Of a DNA stretch of 64,000 nucleotides, positions 27,135 through 37,900 are shown piece by piece. A program made the translations under genes and the position numbers. The first letter of the stretch is position 1. Every line of letters begins with the position of its first letter. A model generated the notes under the pieces. The model saw nothing but the letters and a program-made list of their open reading frames with translations. It made no database searches and was not told where the DNA came from. The stretch comes from Spirochaetales bacterium (GTDB lineage: Bacteria; Spirochaetota; Spirochaetia; Treponematales; Treponemataceae), in contig JAQXNX010000032.1 of assembly GCA_029098225.1 (NCBI GenBank), forward strand, positions 62,001 to 126,000, in the 5' to 3' direction.

Positions 27135-29519
27135 TTACAGACTATCTAATTCTTCATATTCCTGTGCAAAACCAGTAAGAGAGAAATATGTCTTATTTTT
27201 CTGCTGGATTTGCTTTTGCTCAACTTCAGAAACTTCTGAAAGAACTTCGAGTTCTTCTTCTGTCTTAACGGCAGCAGACTGCTTTTCTAAGAAAGGAGGA
27301 ATAAAAACTGTAAAATCGTAATCAGCTGTAGAATTGCGGGAAACATATCCTGTACCAATTCCAAGCGGTTCAGCAAAAAGATTTTCTACAGTTGCAAAGT
27401 CTTCGCCAGGGAAATATGAATCATTATCCCCCGGATGATATTCATATCGGTAATTATTTCCCAGCGCCATTATCTGCGCTTTAAAATTTTCATCTGCTGA
27501 ATTTTCATCACTGACGTTTTCTTCTGCCTCTTCTAATTCTTCTACTTCTTCCAGATCCTCAACGTCTTCAACTTCTTCTGCTTCTTCAATCGGTTCTGCA
27601 TCGTCCAACTCTTCTACCGGTTCAGCATCTCCAAGATCCTCAACGTCTTCAGCATTTTCAGTCGCTTCTATATCTTCAACCGGCTCGGCATTGTCCAGTT
27701 CTTCTACCGGCTCAGCATCTCCAAGATCTTCAACGTCTTCAACTTCTTCTGCATCTTCAATAGGTTCTGCATCGTCCAAATCTTCTACCGGCTCGGCATC
27801 TTCAAGATTCTCAACGTCTTCAACAGCTTCAGCATCCTCAACAGGTTCTGCATCGTCTAGTTCTTCTACCGGCTCGGCATCTTCCAGATTCTCAACATCT
27901 TCAACAGCTTCAGCATCCTCAATCGGCTCGGCATCATCTAATTCTTCAATCGGCTCTGCAGCATCTAATTCTTCTGCATCATCAATTTCTTCTACACTGG
28001 CGGCAGGAACCTGAACAGGAGCCTTCTGAGCTTCTGCAGCTTTAATTCTTTTTGCCGTAGACACTTCGGTCAAAACTTCATCAAGCATTTTACGGATTTC
28101 TGCAAGCAGAAGAGAATTATCCTGTACTGCTGAATTTGTATTCTGGATTACTGCGCCATCAGTTGATTTTTCTTTATCAGAATTATTATCTGCATTCACT
28201 TTTCTTTCATTTCCAAGAGCGCTGAATATTTCTTCCCAGCTCTGATCTAAAATCAAATCAAGCTTTTTCTGCTTTTTCTTTGAATGCACATTCAAGCTTT
28301 TTAAAATATCTGTAGATAAATCTGCCTTACGTGATTTTAATTTCTTAACAATTTCATAAAAATCAAGAGTTTCGTTCTTTTCCAGATATTCTTCTATAAT
28401 TTCCAGCTGAAGCTTTTTTACCCTTTTTTGCAGGACAAGCTCAGGATTTCTTTTAAAGCTGAAAATTAAAAATATAACCAAAAAGATTGTAATAAATGTG
28501 CTTATATAAATTAAAAGCTTTAATTCATCCGTTAATTCAAACAGCTCGCTTGAATATAATCCACTAAAATAAAATGAATTCTGAAGCGAACTGTTTATAA
28601 TTACAAGAAAATGAGAATCATCCAGCTTTGCTATTTTTTCTGGTGCATCAAAAACACCAAATTTTTTTGAACGAATCAGACTGAACGAAGATGCATCGGC
28701 ATCAAGTTTTTTTGCATCACTTTCTTTTTTCCAGAAATCAAGAATTTTATCCTTTATCTGAGAAAAATATCCATCCGGGAAATTTGTTATAAAGCCGCCG
28801 GAAAGATTCTGGTCATCAGAAATCATTGCAAAATTCTGACTTTGAGCAATTAAATTTTTATCAGCCAGAGATTTTTTTAGCTTAGTAAAATCTATATAAA
28901 AAATTGCCGCGCCTGAATAAATTCCATCTATCCAGTAAAATGGAATAGAAATTATAATTTCATTTCTCTGAGAATCAAAAAGAACCTTTGATTTATCTTC
29001 ATAAGAATTTTTAGAGATTAAGTCGAACGCAAGGATATCTGCATCCTTCTGGACATCAGGATAATTCTTGTACGTTTTAGAAATTCCGTTTTGAGTTAAA
29101 ATATCTGTATCATCAAACGTAGAAAAATGGATGATTCTTGCATTCCGATCTACAATTCTTATGCCTTTTAATTCAGGAATATCATAAAAAAGCTTTTCTG
29201 TCAGCCTGCGGCGTTCTACTGTATCAGCTTCGGACGGATTTTGAACGTAATAGCTTCTTACGGAAGCATTTTTGATATAAGGATCTTCACCTTTTTCTAT
29301 TATATTGAGAACATCTTTTATGTAATTTTCTATGCTGGTAGAAATTTCGTCTAACTGATCCGTTTTTTCCTGAATTTTGCTCTGCGAATAAAAATCAGCT
29401 TCAATTTCTGAAAATAACGAAGTATGAAGCAGCAGCGCCGCAAATGCAAACAGAACCAGTGAAAACAAAAAACTAAAAGCAACTTTCTGGCCAGAAGTCA
29501 TTTTAATATTTATCGGCAT
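27135..29519 (-). CDS. Membrane protein with Cache-like periplasmic domain and acidic tandem repeats
   Basis: This 794-residue protein has a membrane segment at about 10-32, a periplasmic domain of about 300 residues (patterns like LKGIRIVDRNARIIHFST and GAAIFYIDFTKLK fit a double Cache sensor), and a second membrane segment near 333-352. A basic helical cytoplasmic part follows. Residues about 505-665 are acidic tandem repeats with a 27-residue unit (DAEPVEELDDAEPVEDAE...). The C terminus is Asp/Glu-rich with a hydrophobic end. There is no kinase, MCP or GGDEF domain, so how a signal would be passed on is unclear. The start codon has TATAAT almost touching it; a second ATG lies six codons in. 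Divergent from hflX. Confidence 0.65.
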   Translation of the reverse strand: MPINIKMTSGQKVAFSFLFSLVLFAFAALLLHTSLFSEIEADFYSQSKIQEKTDQLDEISTSIENYIKDVLNIIEKGEDPYIKNASVRSYYVQNPSEADTVERRRLTEKLFYDIPELKGIRIVDRNARIIHFSTFDDTDILTQNGISKTYKNYPDVQKDADILAFDLISKNSYEDKSKVLFDSQRNEIIISIPFYWIDGIYSGAAIFYIDFTKLKKSLADKNLIAQSQNFAMISDDQNLSGGFITNFPDGYFSQIKDKILDFWKKESDAKKLDADASSFSLIRSKKFGVFDAPEKIAKLDDSHFLVIINSSLQNSFYFSGLYSSELFELTDELKLLIYISTFITIFLVIFLIFSFKRNPELVLQKRVKKLQLEIIEEYLEKNETLDFYEIVKKLKSRKADLSTDILKSLNVHSKKKQKKLDLILDQSWEEIFSALGNERKVNADNNSDKEKSTDGAVIQNTNSAVQDNSLLLAEIRKMLDEVLTEVSTAKRIKAAEAQKAPVQVPAASVEEIDDAEELDAAEPIEELDDAEPIEDAEAVEDVENLEDAEPVEELDDAEPVEDAEAVEDVENLEDAEPVEDLDDAEPIEDAEEVEDVEDLGDAEPVEELDNAEPVEDIEATENAEDVEDLGDAEPVEELDDAEPIEEAEEVEDVEDLEEVEELEEAEENVSDENSADENFKAQIMALGNNYRYEYHPGDNDSYFPGEDFATVENLFAEPLGIGTGYVSRNSTADYDFTVFIPPFLEKQSAAVKTEEELEVLSEVSEVEQKQIQQKNKTYFSLTGFAQEYEELDSL
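27530..27980 (-). repeat. In-frame tandem 81-bp repeat coding acidic 27-residue units
   Basis: About five copies of an 81-nt unit lie inside the preceding membrane protein gene. The unit encodes 27 residues starting DAEPVEELDDAEPVED. Copies differ by a few substitutions and one has a short in-frame extension. All preserve the reading frame, so copy-number changes would shorten or lengthen the protein without breaking it. Confidence 0.8.
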
Positions 29520-29543
29520 TATATATTTTTTCTAAAGAATTAT

Positions 29544-29572
29544 TTGCCTGTTCGTGTTTTTTGGTTTATAGT
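29544..29572 (+). promoter_or_regulatory. Sigma70-type promoter giving a predicted leaderless mRNA (hflX)
   Basis: TTGCCT (29544-29549), a 17-nt spacer and TATAGT (29567-29572) end 7 nt before the ATG at 29580. Confidence 0.6.
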
Positions 29573-29579
29573 TAACATA

Positions 29580-30824
29580 ATGATTGACGTAGAAAAAGAA
29601 ACACAGACTAAACCGCGTGCATTGCTGGTTGGTGAACCTGGAAATAATCTTCAGGAATTAAAATTGCTGGTTATTACTCTGGAAATGGATGTAGTTCAGC
29701 GGCTTACTTTAAACCGGCTGGAAGTTCATCCTGTTTACGGAATGGGTAAAGGAAAAGCACTGGAAATTGCCGAGCTTGCTAAGCAGATTCAGGCAGATTA
29801 CATTATTTTTGACTTTAACCTTGAACCAAGAAAGCAGAGAAACTGGGAAGAACTTACAAATATTTCCTGCATTGACCGTCAGGAAGTAATTATAAGAATT
29901 TTTGCCCAACGCGCACAGACAAAAGAAGCTGCTTTACAGGTTGAACTTGCAAGATTATCTTATTCACTTCCACGTTTGAGCCATATGCAGGGTGATTTTT
30001 CGCGTCAACGTGGTGGAGCTTTTGGTGCAAAGGGTTCTGGAGAAACTCAGCTTGAATTAAATCAGCGGCAGATTAGAGATAGAATTGCTGCATTAAAGAA
30101 AGAACTTGCTGAAGTTGAGCTAAATAGAAAAACACAGCGCAAACAACGCGGAAAAGTTCCATCCTGTGCGCTTGTAGGCTATACAAATGCAGGAAAATCT
30201 TCTCTTCTTAATGCCCTTACCGGTTCAGATGCTCTTGTAGAAAATAAATTATTTGCTACACTTGATCCTCTAACACGAAAACTTCCTCTTAATGAAAGCA
30301 GTGGAGTTTTAATAACCGATACAGTAGGATTTATAAGCAATCTTCCGCATCATTTAATAGATGCATTTAAATCTACACTTGAAGAAGCTATAAAAGCAGA
30401 TTTGCTTTTACTTGTTCTGGATTCTTCTGATCCGGAAGCTGAAGCTCAATACGAAACCGTATGTAACGTACTTGATGATATTGGTGCAGATAAAAATCCT
30501 AGAATTCTTCTATTGAATAAGATAGATAAAACTGATGAAAACACTGAACAATTGTCTTCCCTTCGCTTAAAATTCCCTAATGCAATTTGTATCAGTGCAA
30601 AAGAAGAAATAGGTTTTCTTGAATTAAAAGACAGGATTTACGAAATGCTTTTTGGAGAAATCGGGAACTACATTCTTCCAGTTTCTCAACAGGCTCTGCT
30701 GAGCGAATTAAAAAAAGCAGGCTGTATTCAAAGCGAAGAATGGCTGGATGATGGAGTTCATATAAAAGCAAGGGCTACAGGAAGACTTTTAGCCCTTTTA
30801 ACTCCATTTTACACAGGAAAATAA
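29580..30824 (+). CDS. hflX: GTPase HflX
   Basis: HflX is a ribosome-associated GTPase that rescues or splits stalled ribosomes. The 414-residue protein shows the HflX-specific segment SRQRGGAFGAKGSGETQLEL, a P-loop GYTNAGKSS, DTVGFI (G3), NKID (G4) and SAKE (G5). The ATG at 29580 is chosen because the frame further upstream (TTG at 29544) is actually the -35 box of a good promoter. It is followed after 14 nt by a FliL-like gene. Confidence 0.93.
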   Translation: MIDVEKETQTKPRALLVGEPGNNLQELKLLVITLEMDVVQRLTLNRLEVHPVYGMGKGKALEIAELAKQIQADYIIFDFNLEPRKQRNWEELTNISCIDRQEVIIRIFAQRAQTKEAALQVELARLSYSLPRLSHMQGDFSRQRGGAFGAKGSGETQLELNQRQIRDRIAALKKELAEVELNRKTQRKQRGKVPSCALVGYTNAGKSSLLNALTGSDALVENKLFATLDPLTRKLPLNESSGVLITDTVGFISNLPHHLIDAFKSTLEEAIKADLLLLVLDSSDPEAEAQYETVCNVLDDIGADKNPRILLLNKIDKTDENTEQLSSLRLKFPNAICISAKEEIGFLELKDRIYEMLFGEIGNYILPVSQQALLSELKKAGCIQSEEWLDDGVHIKARATGRLLALLTPFYTGK

Positions 30825-30838
30825 ATTATCTGGAGGAC

Positions 30839-31351
30839 GTGAACTCAAATATGCAGCAGGAATCTCCAAAAATTAAAATTTTTAATGCAATTTTAGTTTC
30901 TCTGATTATTTTAACCGTTATTGTAATTTTTATTGGCGTTATATATGCAAAAGTAAAAGCAAGCCCAAAGCATATAGAAAAAATGCTTCATAACGGAACT
31001 GCAATCAGTTTAACTCCGCCTTTAAATACTTCAGAAACAGCATATTACGAAGTTGGAAGAATAAGAATTACTACAGAAAAAGAAGATGGCAGCGAAATTT
31101 CTCCTGTTCTGGTTATTTCACCCTGGCTTTCTTATCCAAAAGAAGATTCTGTTTTTTATGAAGAAATTGCAAGGAAAGTTCCTGCCATAAAAGGAATTAT
31201 GCAGTCATATTTTTCTTCCAAAACAAAAAATGAACTTTTACAGGAAACCGAAGAAGTCATAGAAAAAAAACTCGTTGCAGAAATTAATGCACAGTTTACT
31301 TTGGGAAAAATATCTGATATTTATTTTACCGATTATATTTTTCTTGAATAA
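30839..31351 (+). CDS. FliL-like membrane protein
   Basis: This 170-residue protein has a single membrane helix (about residues 18-40) and a periplasmic domain ending IYFTDYIFLE. That ending matches the FliL family, whose members usually end VYFTEFxxQ and associate with the flagellar stator. Its second half (IMQSYFSSKTKNELLQ, VIEKKLVAEINAQF) also follows the FliL pattern of a helix pair before the final strand. A GGAGG site at 30832-30836 is very near a GTG at 30839 (2 nt) and 14 nt from the ATG at 30851, so the true start is uncertain. It is not among flagellar genes. It could be a FliL paralogue serving another motor, such as the ExbB/ExbD-type one. Confidence 0.6.
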   Translation: MNSNMQQESPKIKIFNAILVSLIILTVIVIFIGVIYAKVKASPKHIEKMLHNGTAISLTPPLNTSETAYYEVGRIRITTEKEDGSEISPVLVISPWLSYPKEDSVFYEEIARKVPAIKGIMQSYFSSKTKNELLQETEEVIEKKLVAEINAQFTLGKISDIYFTDYIFLE

Positions 31352-31442
31352 TTGGTATGTCCCTGCCTGACGGTGCTACAAATAAATAATTGACAGCTTT
31401 TTAATGTTTTCCGGGTAAAAATCCTATTTCATGCTATGCCTG

Positions 31443-33395
31443 TTATTTATAATCTGGCGTATTATCTGCTGCCTGCAACGCAGCAGCTGCCAGATCTGAA
31501 ATATATTGAGCTTCTGCAGCCTTTTCTTTTGTTGTTCCGCTTACGCCCAAAGACTTTCGCTGTAAATCTTTCTTTTCGTTTCTGCGCTCAAGGAGCTGCT
31601 TTGCATTCATTAAAATTCCTGCTGCGACATCGGCATTAACATGCAAACATTGAGCAATAGCACTTTCTTCGGATTTTGCAAGATTTTCAAGTGTAATAAA
31701 TTCACGCTGTAAAACAAGAGCCCTCTTTTCTCCAATATCAGGTATTTCCAGAAAGATTGTTTGTGTGTTTTCTTTTGTTCGCAAACGCTGATTTCTGCTT
31801 GTTGCAACCCGGTGTGTTTCATCGCGAACTCTCTGAAGAAGCCTCAAACCGTCTGAACGTTTTGGAAGCCTGATTGGTGTACTGTTTCCAGGCCTGTAAA
31901 TTTCTTCATCACGCTTTGCAAGACCGGCAATAGGAATATCAAGTCCAAGTGAAAGAAGAATTTCTTCTACAGCATTTACCTGCCCTATTCCACCATCAAT
32001 CAAAAGCAAATCAGGCAATTCTTCATTATCATTTAAAAGTCTTGTATAACGCCTGGAAACAGCTTCCTTCATGGAAGCAAAATCATCTATTAGACCATCT
32101 GTTGTTTTCAGACGGAAATATTTGTAATTCTTTTTATCCGGATTACCATTATAAAAGCTTATAAGAGAAGCAACCGGGAATTTTCCACCGATATGCGCAA
32201 TATCAAAGCCTTCAATTCGCACAGGAAGATTTTCAAGTCCCAGTTTTTCCTTTAATTCCTGCATTGCCGGCATATCTCCGCGCGCACGCATGCGACGTAT
32301 AATATCTTCTTTTGCATTTTGTTTTGCCATCTGCAAAGCAGCTACATCGCGTGGAGCATCATGAGATTCTACAATAATAATTTTTGACTCACTCTTCATT
32401 TCTTCTTTGAGCCATTTAGAAATTAAACCGCTTTGTTCTGCTGCTGTAGGCGGAATATATATATATGGTGGAATTTGTACCGGATCTTCATAATAACAGG
32501 CCATAAATTCGCCAACCAGATCAATATCATCATTCAAAGACTCAACATGATAATTTTCGCGGCCAAGAAGCTTTCCAGAACGTATTTTTAATACAGTAAA
32601 ACTTACAAGTTCACCTTCGCTGTAATAAGCAATGTAATCTCTGTCATCAGAATCAAAGCTTTCAACCACATTTTGATTCTGCAAAATCATCAGCGCTTTA
32701 ATTGCATCACGCATTCTGGCAGCTTTTTCAAAGTCCAAAGCAGCCGCAGCAGCCTTCATTTCTGCAGTTAAGCGTGAAATATTTTCTTCACCTTTTTCCT
32801 TAAGTAAACTCTTAATTTCACCGATGTATTCATTGTAGGATTGTTTTGAAATTTTTTTACAGCAGGGAGCCTTACATTGCTTCATATGATAGTAAAGACA
32901 AGGCGTATCTCTATTGCGAAGAGTCTTACAATGACGCACCGGATAAAGCTTAAAAATTGACTCTATAAAGGTATCAAGTGCAGTTACATCAGGAAATGGT
33001 CCAAAATAGGTTGAACCATCTTGAACAATATAGCGGGTTTTAAAGATTTTGGGGAAATCTTCATTTGTAATCCGCAAAACCGGATACGATTTTCCGTCTT
33101 TAAGGTCAATATTGTATCTTGGTGAATATTTTTTAATAAGGTTGTTTTCCAACAGCAGAGCTTCGTACTCGTTAGTTGTTGTGATATATTCAATAGATTT
33201 GGCGTGGGAGATTAAAAGTCTGGTTTTAATTGTTTGTTGTCCAGAAAAATAAGAACACAGACGATTTTTAAGATTTTTTGCTTTTCCTACGTAAATTACG
33301 GTGTCCTGGGCGTTTTTCCATAAATAGACACCGCTAGATAAAGGAGCTTTCAGAGCTGTTTCATGAAGTATTTCATGGGAAGTTTTGTCTGTCAT
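31443..33395 (-). CDS. uvrC: UvrABC system subunit C
   Basis: UvrC makes the dual incision in nucleotide excision repair. The 650-residue protein has the N-terminal GIY-YIG nuclease domain (SGVYLWKN near 21, VIYVGKAKNLKNRL near 34), a UVR motif around residues 205-240 (AAAALDFEKAARMRDAIKAL) and the C-terminal endonuclease half containing FDIAHIGG and LIDGGIGQV. A helix-hairpin-helix end (IPDIGEKRA) follows. The four zinc-like cysteines C155/C165/C173/C178-type pattern CKTLRNRDTPCLYYHMKQC is typical of the family. Start codon ATG at 33395, 3 nt from the divergent gene's ATG. Confidence 0.96.
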   Translation of the reverse strand: MTDKTSHEILHETALKAPLSSGVYLWKNAQDTVIYVGKAKNLKNRLCSYFSGQQTIKTRLLISHAKSIEYITTTNEYEALLLENNLIKKYSPRYNIDLKDGKSYPVLRITNEDFPKIFKTRYIVQDGSTYFGPFPDVTALDTFIESIFKLYPVRHCKTLRNRDTPCLYYHMKQCKAPCCKKISKQSYNEYIGEIKSLLKEKGEENISRLTAEMKAAAAALDFEKAARMRDAIKALMILQNQNVVESFDSDDRDYIAYYSEGELVSFTVLKIRSGKLLGRENYHVESLNDDIDLVGEFMACYYEDPVQIPPYIYIPPTAAEQSGLISKWLKEEMKSESKIIIVESHDAPRDVAALQMAKQNAKEDIIRRMRARGDMPAMQELKEKLGLENLPVRIEGFDIAHIGGKFPVASLISFYNGNPDKKNYKYFRLKTTDGLIDDFASMKEAVSRRYTRLLNDNEELPDLLLIDGGIGQVNAVEEILLSLGLDIPIAGLAKRDEEIYRPGNSTPIRLPKRSDGLRLLQRVRDETHRVATSRNQRLRTKENTQTIFLEIPDIGEKRALVLQREFITLENLAKSEESAIAQCLHVNADVAAGILMNAKQLLERRNEKKDLQRKSLGVSGTTKEKAAEAQYISDLAAAALQAADNTPDYK

Positions 33396-33398
33396 TTT

Positions 33399-34931
33399 AT
33401 GTTAGAAAATTGTAGCAGAAAAACAAGGATTTTAAAAGTCTCGATTGCAGGTTTTATAATGCTTTTTGCAAATTCATTATTTGCAAAGGATATTATTCTT
33501 GGAGGAAAAGAAGGCTGGCCTGTTTTTCAAAAATCAGAAAATCTTACCACAGGAAAAGGTCGTTTTGGGTATGAATGTATAGAACTTGCTACAAATTCAT
33601 TTGATGCCGATTTTGATACAGATCTTCTAATAAATTTTGAAAATTCAGAAAATCCTATTGCCGCAGGTGATTACAGGATTTTAACAAATAATCTAAAACC
33701 TTCCACTAATACAAAAAATGATAAATTAGCCGGTTTAAGCCGTAACATTGGTGGGTTAAGTATTGCAGGAAATCCGGGAACTTTCTTTGGTTCTGAAGGT
33801 TTGAACGGTTCATTTTCCATTGAATTCTGGATTTATCCTTCTGTTGTAGAAAACGGAGAAATTCTTTTAAGCTGGGAATCTTCGCGCCTGGAAGAAGGAA
33901 AACTTATTCATCAGCTTTTAAATGCAATTTTTAACAAAGGGCATATTGAATGGACTCTTTCAAATTTCTTTGATTCAGATTTTATTTCTCCGGATTGCAA
34001 AGAAATTACTTTGAATGGAACTTCAAATATTATTCCAAATTCATGGAGTTATCATGCTCTTTCTTTTGATGCAGAAACAGGAATTCTTGAGTACATTGTA
34101 AACGGAATTACTGAAAGTCTTATTTATGTTACTTCTACAAAAGATGAAAGCGGCGAAGTAGCATTAGTTAATCTAGGAACGCCAGCAGAAGTTGAACTTT
34201 GTAAAGGATATACAGGCTTAATTGATGAGATAAGAATTATAAGAAGACCATTCTCTTCTCCAGATTTTCAGTCTGCTGAAAATGCTGGAAAAACCGGTCA
34301 TACACAGTATGCACCTCAGGGTGGACTTTTTATTACTAAACCGATAATGGTTTCTACCGGTTCAAAATTGAAAATGCTTAAGGCAGAAATGAATGTGCCG
34401 GCACAAACAGAAATCTGTTATTATGTGCGCTCTGGAAACAATTTTTATGACTGGACACAAAATCCGCCGGAGTGGATTCCTGTTGTAAGTGGGGAACCTG
34501 TTACAAATATCACAGGACTTTACTTTCAGGTTATGGCAGAGCTTTTACCAGACGGCGATGGCTCAATTAGTCCAAGCTTAACTCAGTTGACTTTATCATT
34601 TGAAGAAATTCCTTCTCCACTTCCACCATTTATTGTAAAAGCCGAAGCAGGAAATGGAAGTGTTACAGTCAGCTGGAATTACTCAGTAGATGATACAGCA
34701 GGCGGTTATTATCTTTACTATGGAAACCGTCCGGGAGAATATTTAGGAAGAATTGCAATTGAAGGATTTTCTCCGATTAATGTAGGAAATAAATCTTCAT
34801 TTACAGTTACAGGTCTTGAAAACGGAAAGATTTATTACTTTGCCATTGCCGCATATTCTGCACTAGATGATAGCGTAATCGGTGAAAAATCTAAGGAAGT
34901 TTTTGCAAGACCTCTTGCAAGATTAAAGTGA
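33399..34931 (+). CDS. Exported LamG/concanavalin-like plus fibronectin III protein
   Basis: This 510-residue protein has a basic start and signal peptide (about 1-29, ending ANSLFAK). A LamG/concanavalin-like domain at about 140-290 shows the pattern FSIEFWIYPS ... GLIDEIRIIRRPF. A C-terminal fibronectin III domain (about 415-510) has GSVTVSWN and GLENGKIYYFAI. It is probably a periplasmic or surface protein binding glycans. The ATG at 33399 is chosen because upstream ATGs would overlap the start of uvrC. It is followed after 22 nt by the acidic TPR gene, suggesting an operon. Confidence 0.65.
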   Translation: MLENCSRKTRILKVSIAGFIMLFANSLFAKDIILGGKEGWPVFQKSENLTTGKGRFGYECIELATNSFDADFDTDLLINFENSENPIAAGDYRILTNNLKPSTNTKNDKLAGLSRNIGGLSIAGNPGTFFGSEGLNGSFSIEFWIYPSVVENGEILLSWESSRLEEGKLIHQLLNAIFNKGHIEWTLSNFFDSDFISPDCKEITLNGTSNIIPNSWSYHALSFDAETGILEYIVNGITESLIYVTSTKDESGEVALVNLGTPAEVELCKGYTGLIDEIRIIRRPFSSPDFQSAENAGKTGHTQYAPQGGLFITKPIMVSTGSKLKMLKAEMNVPAQTEICYYVRSGNNFYDWTQNPPEWIPVVSGEPVTNITGLYFQVMAELLPDGDGSISPSLTQLTLSFEEIPSPLPPFIVKAEAGNGSVTVSWNYSVDDTAGGYYLYYGNRPGEYLGRIAIEGFSPINVGNKSSFTVTGLENGKIYYFAIAAYSALDDSVIGEKSKEVFARPLARLK

Positions 34932-34953
34932 GTTCCAATAGAGGGGAATATAT

Positions 34954-37900
34954 ATGGAAAAAAATCTGATTTTGACAAAAGCTCAGAATGCTGTTCTTGC
35001 GCATGACTGGTCTACAGCAGCTCGTCTTTACAAAGACTTATTAAAGACAGATGCTTCGAATGTTGATTACTTAAAGGAACTGGGAAGCATTTATGTAAAA
35101 GCTGGAGAAGACGAAAAAGCAATTCCATATTATGAGCAGATAATTACATTTTATCCTCATTATATTGAAGCAATGAACAGTCTTGGAGCAATTTATCGAA
35201 GACTTAAAAGATATGATGAATCTATTCAGATTTTGCAGCGCGCTCTAGAAGAAAATCGCGATGTTCCAAGTGTAAATTATAATCTTGGCTTTACATATAA
35301 AGAAATGGGAAATTACGAAGACGCTATTGATTCCTTTGAGTCTGTAATTTCTGAAAATCCTGATGATGTTCTTGCCTACAACCATCTTGGTTCTATTTAT
35401 CTGGCACAGAAAAATTATAGTAAGTCGATTACTTCATATAAGAGAGGACTTCAGGTAGATCCAAATCATCCTATTTTAAATTACAATCTTGCCCGCTGTT
35501 ACGAAGAAGCTAAAAGCTATCCTGATGCTATACGTTGTTATGAAATTGCACTTAAAACAAGGCCAGGCTGGACTGATGCAATTCAGGACTTCAGCAGGCT
35601 GCTGGTAAAATGTCAACTTACAAAACAGGCTCAGGATATTGTTGAACAGTCTATCAAGCTGCATCCGGCAGATTCAGGACTTTTATATTTACTCGGCGAT
35701 ATTTATCTTAACCAGTTTGATTATGACAATGCTTCAAAAACATTTACTAAGGCAGAAAAAATTGATCCGAACAATGTAAGAATTCTTACAGGCTTAGCAC
35801 AAGCTTTGGAAAATGGAGACAAGGTTGAGCTTGCTCTGGATAAAATTCTTGCTGCAATGGAAAAAGAACCTGAAAACCGTGATATTAAAAAACAATATGT
35901 ACATACACTTTTAACTGCACAACATTATGATCAGGCTTTGGATCATGTAAAAGAACTCTACGAAAATGACGGCGAAAAAGATCTTCAGGTTTTGGATTTA
36001 TATGGTCAATATTATATTTGCCGTGGTGATGATCAGGCAGCAAATTTTTACTATGACAAAATTAAAAAAATAAATCACACATACCGTGATTACATGTTAG
36101 GTGCTGCTAACCGCTACGTTCAAACAGGAAACTATGATAAGGCAGAAGAAATTGCAAAATCTTATGTTTCGAGAAATGAAAATAATCAGGTTGGACATAA
36201 CACTCTTGGAAAAATTTATGAAAAGCAGGGAAATTTTGAAAAGGCAAAATACGAATATTCCCGCGGAACTTCTCCACAAAATCCTAATGCAATAGCAATA
36301 AAAGGAATTAAAAACGCAGAGCTTGAACTTGAAAGAAATCCGGTTTCACCTTCTCCAGTAATTGAAGCAACAAATGTTGAAGCTCAAATTTCTGATGATA
36401 CACCACAGACTGAAGAAAAAACAGAAGCAGAAGAAACAGCTGTTTATTCAGGCTCAAATTTTCCTCCTCACCTTGAAGCAGAAGAATCGGATATTTTTGC
36501 AGAAGACAAAGTTCCGGGAAGTGAAGATGAACCTGAAGAAGAAAATCAGGATGAAGAAGAGAAAGAAAATACAGAACTTTCCGGACTTGCAGAAGGCGTA
36601 GACCGCACAAAATATGGAGACAATCTCCCACTTTCTGATGCGCTTGTAGAAGATGATGCAGACTTTTGGAGCGAGTTTGCTGATGATGCAGATAAAGCAA
36701 ATCCATTTGAAGACAACGGAACAAATAATTCAGAAGAAAAATCTGATTCCACAGAAGATAACTATAATCCATTTGATGACTCTCAATTTGATGATCCGAT
36801 AATTGAAGAACCAAAATTTCAGTTTACACAAGAACCTGCAGCTCAGGAAGAAATGGAAGAAGAAATTCCTGCTCCAGTTCCTCCAGTTGAACAGGCTGCT
36901 CCAAAATCAGTTCCTCAGGCTGCACCTCAGCCGGCTCCTTTTGCACAGCCATATATGCAGCCGGAAAAATCAGAATATGAAAGACAGCTGGAACAGAAGC
37001 TTCAGGAAGCAACAATGAATTCTGCAGAACATGCATTGCAGACAGCCTTAAATACTCAAAAAATTGCTCAGCAGATGCTTGATGAACAGAAACGACTTTC
37101 AGAACAATTTGAACAGGAAAAGGAACAAATTAAGGCAGAAAGCGAAAAACTGATTTTAGATACAATTAATAAAAAAATGGAAGAGAAAAATCAGGAGGCA
37201 CAGAACATGGCAGAAGAAAAACCGACAGAAGAAACTGCCGCAGCAGAAGACTTTATTGCAGAGCCTGAATTCGATGAAGAAATTCCTGCAGAAGAGGAAG
37301 CTTCTGCCACTGATGAACAAATTTCCGATGAAGAAGAAATTCCTGCAGACAGCGCAGAAGAGGATATTCCTGCTGAAGAAGAAATTTCTGCAGACAGCGC
37401 CGACGAGGATATTTCTGCCGAAGAAGATATTCCCGTAGAAGAGGAAGCTCCTGCCACTGATGAACAAAATTCCGATGAAGAAGAAATTCCTGCAGACAGC
37501 ACTGAAGAGGATATTTCTGCCGAAGAAGATATTTCTGCCGATGAGGAAATTCTCGCAGACAGCGCCGAAGAAGATATTTCTGCCGAAGAGGATATTCCTG
37601 CAAATGAAGACACGTCTGCCATGGTCGAAGAAATTCCAGGCACAGAAAATATTCCAGAAGAAGACGACTTTGACTCTGTAGATGAATATGCTGCTATGGC
37701 AAAGGCTTCAGATATGCCGCAGGAAAATGCGACAATTAAATTTGAAACTTTACCTTCTGCAAAGGGACCTGTTGATGAAGAACCATTCCTTACAGTTGAT
37801 GAAATTTTAAACGGAACTGATTCTTCTGACACAGAAGAAATTCTCGCAGACAGCGCTGAAAAAGAATTTTCTGCTGGTGATGAAATTCCTGCCGGAGAAG

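Noticed and set aside
27530-27980. Regular repeats that might be a CRISPR array
   Set aside because: The copies are contiguous, encode protein in frame and lack unique spacers; no cas genes were seen.
27691-28014. Ser/Thr-rich open frame on the plus strand
   Set aside because: It is a shadow of the 81-bp acidic repeat on the opposite strand.
31352-31442. TTGACA at about 31390 as an orphan promoter or small RNA gene
   Set aside because: No well-spaced -10 box follows and no gene lies downstream on that strand; the 91-bp gap shows nothing else clear.
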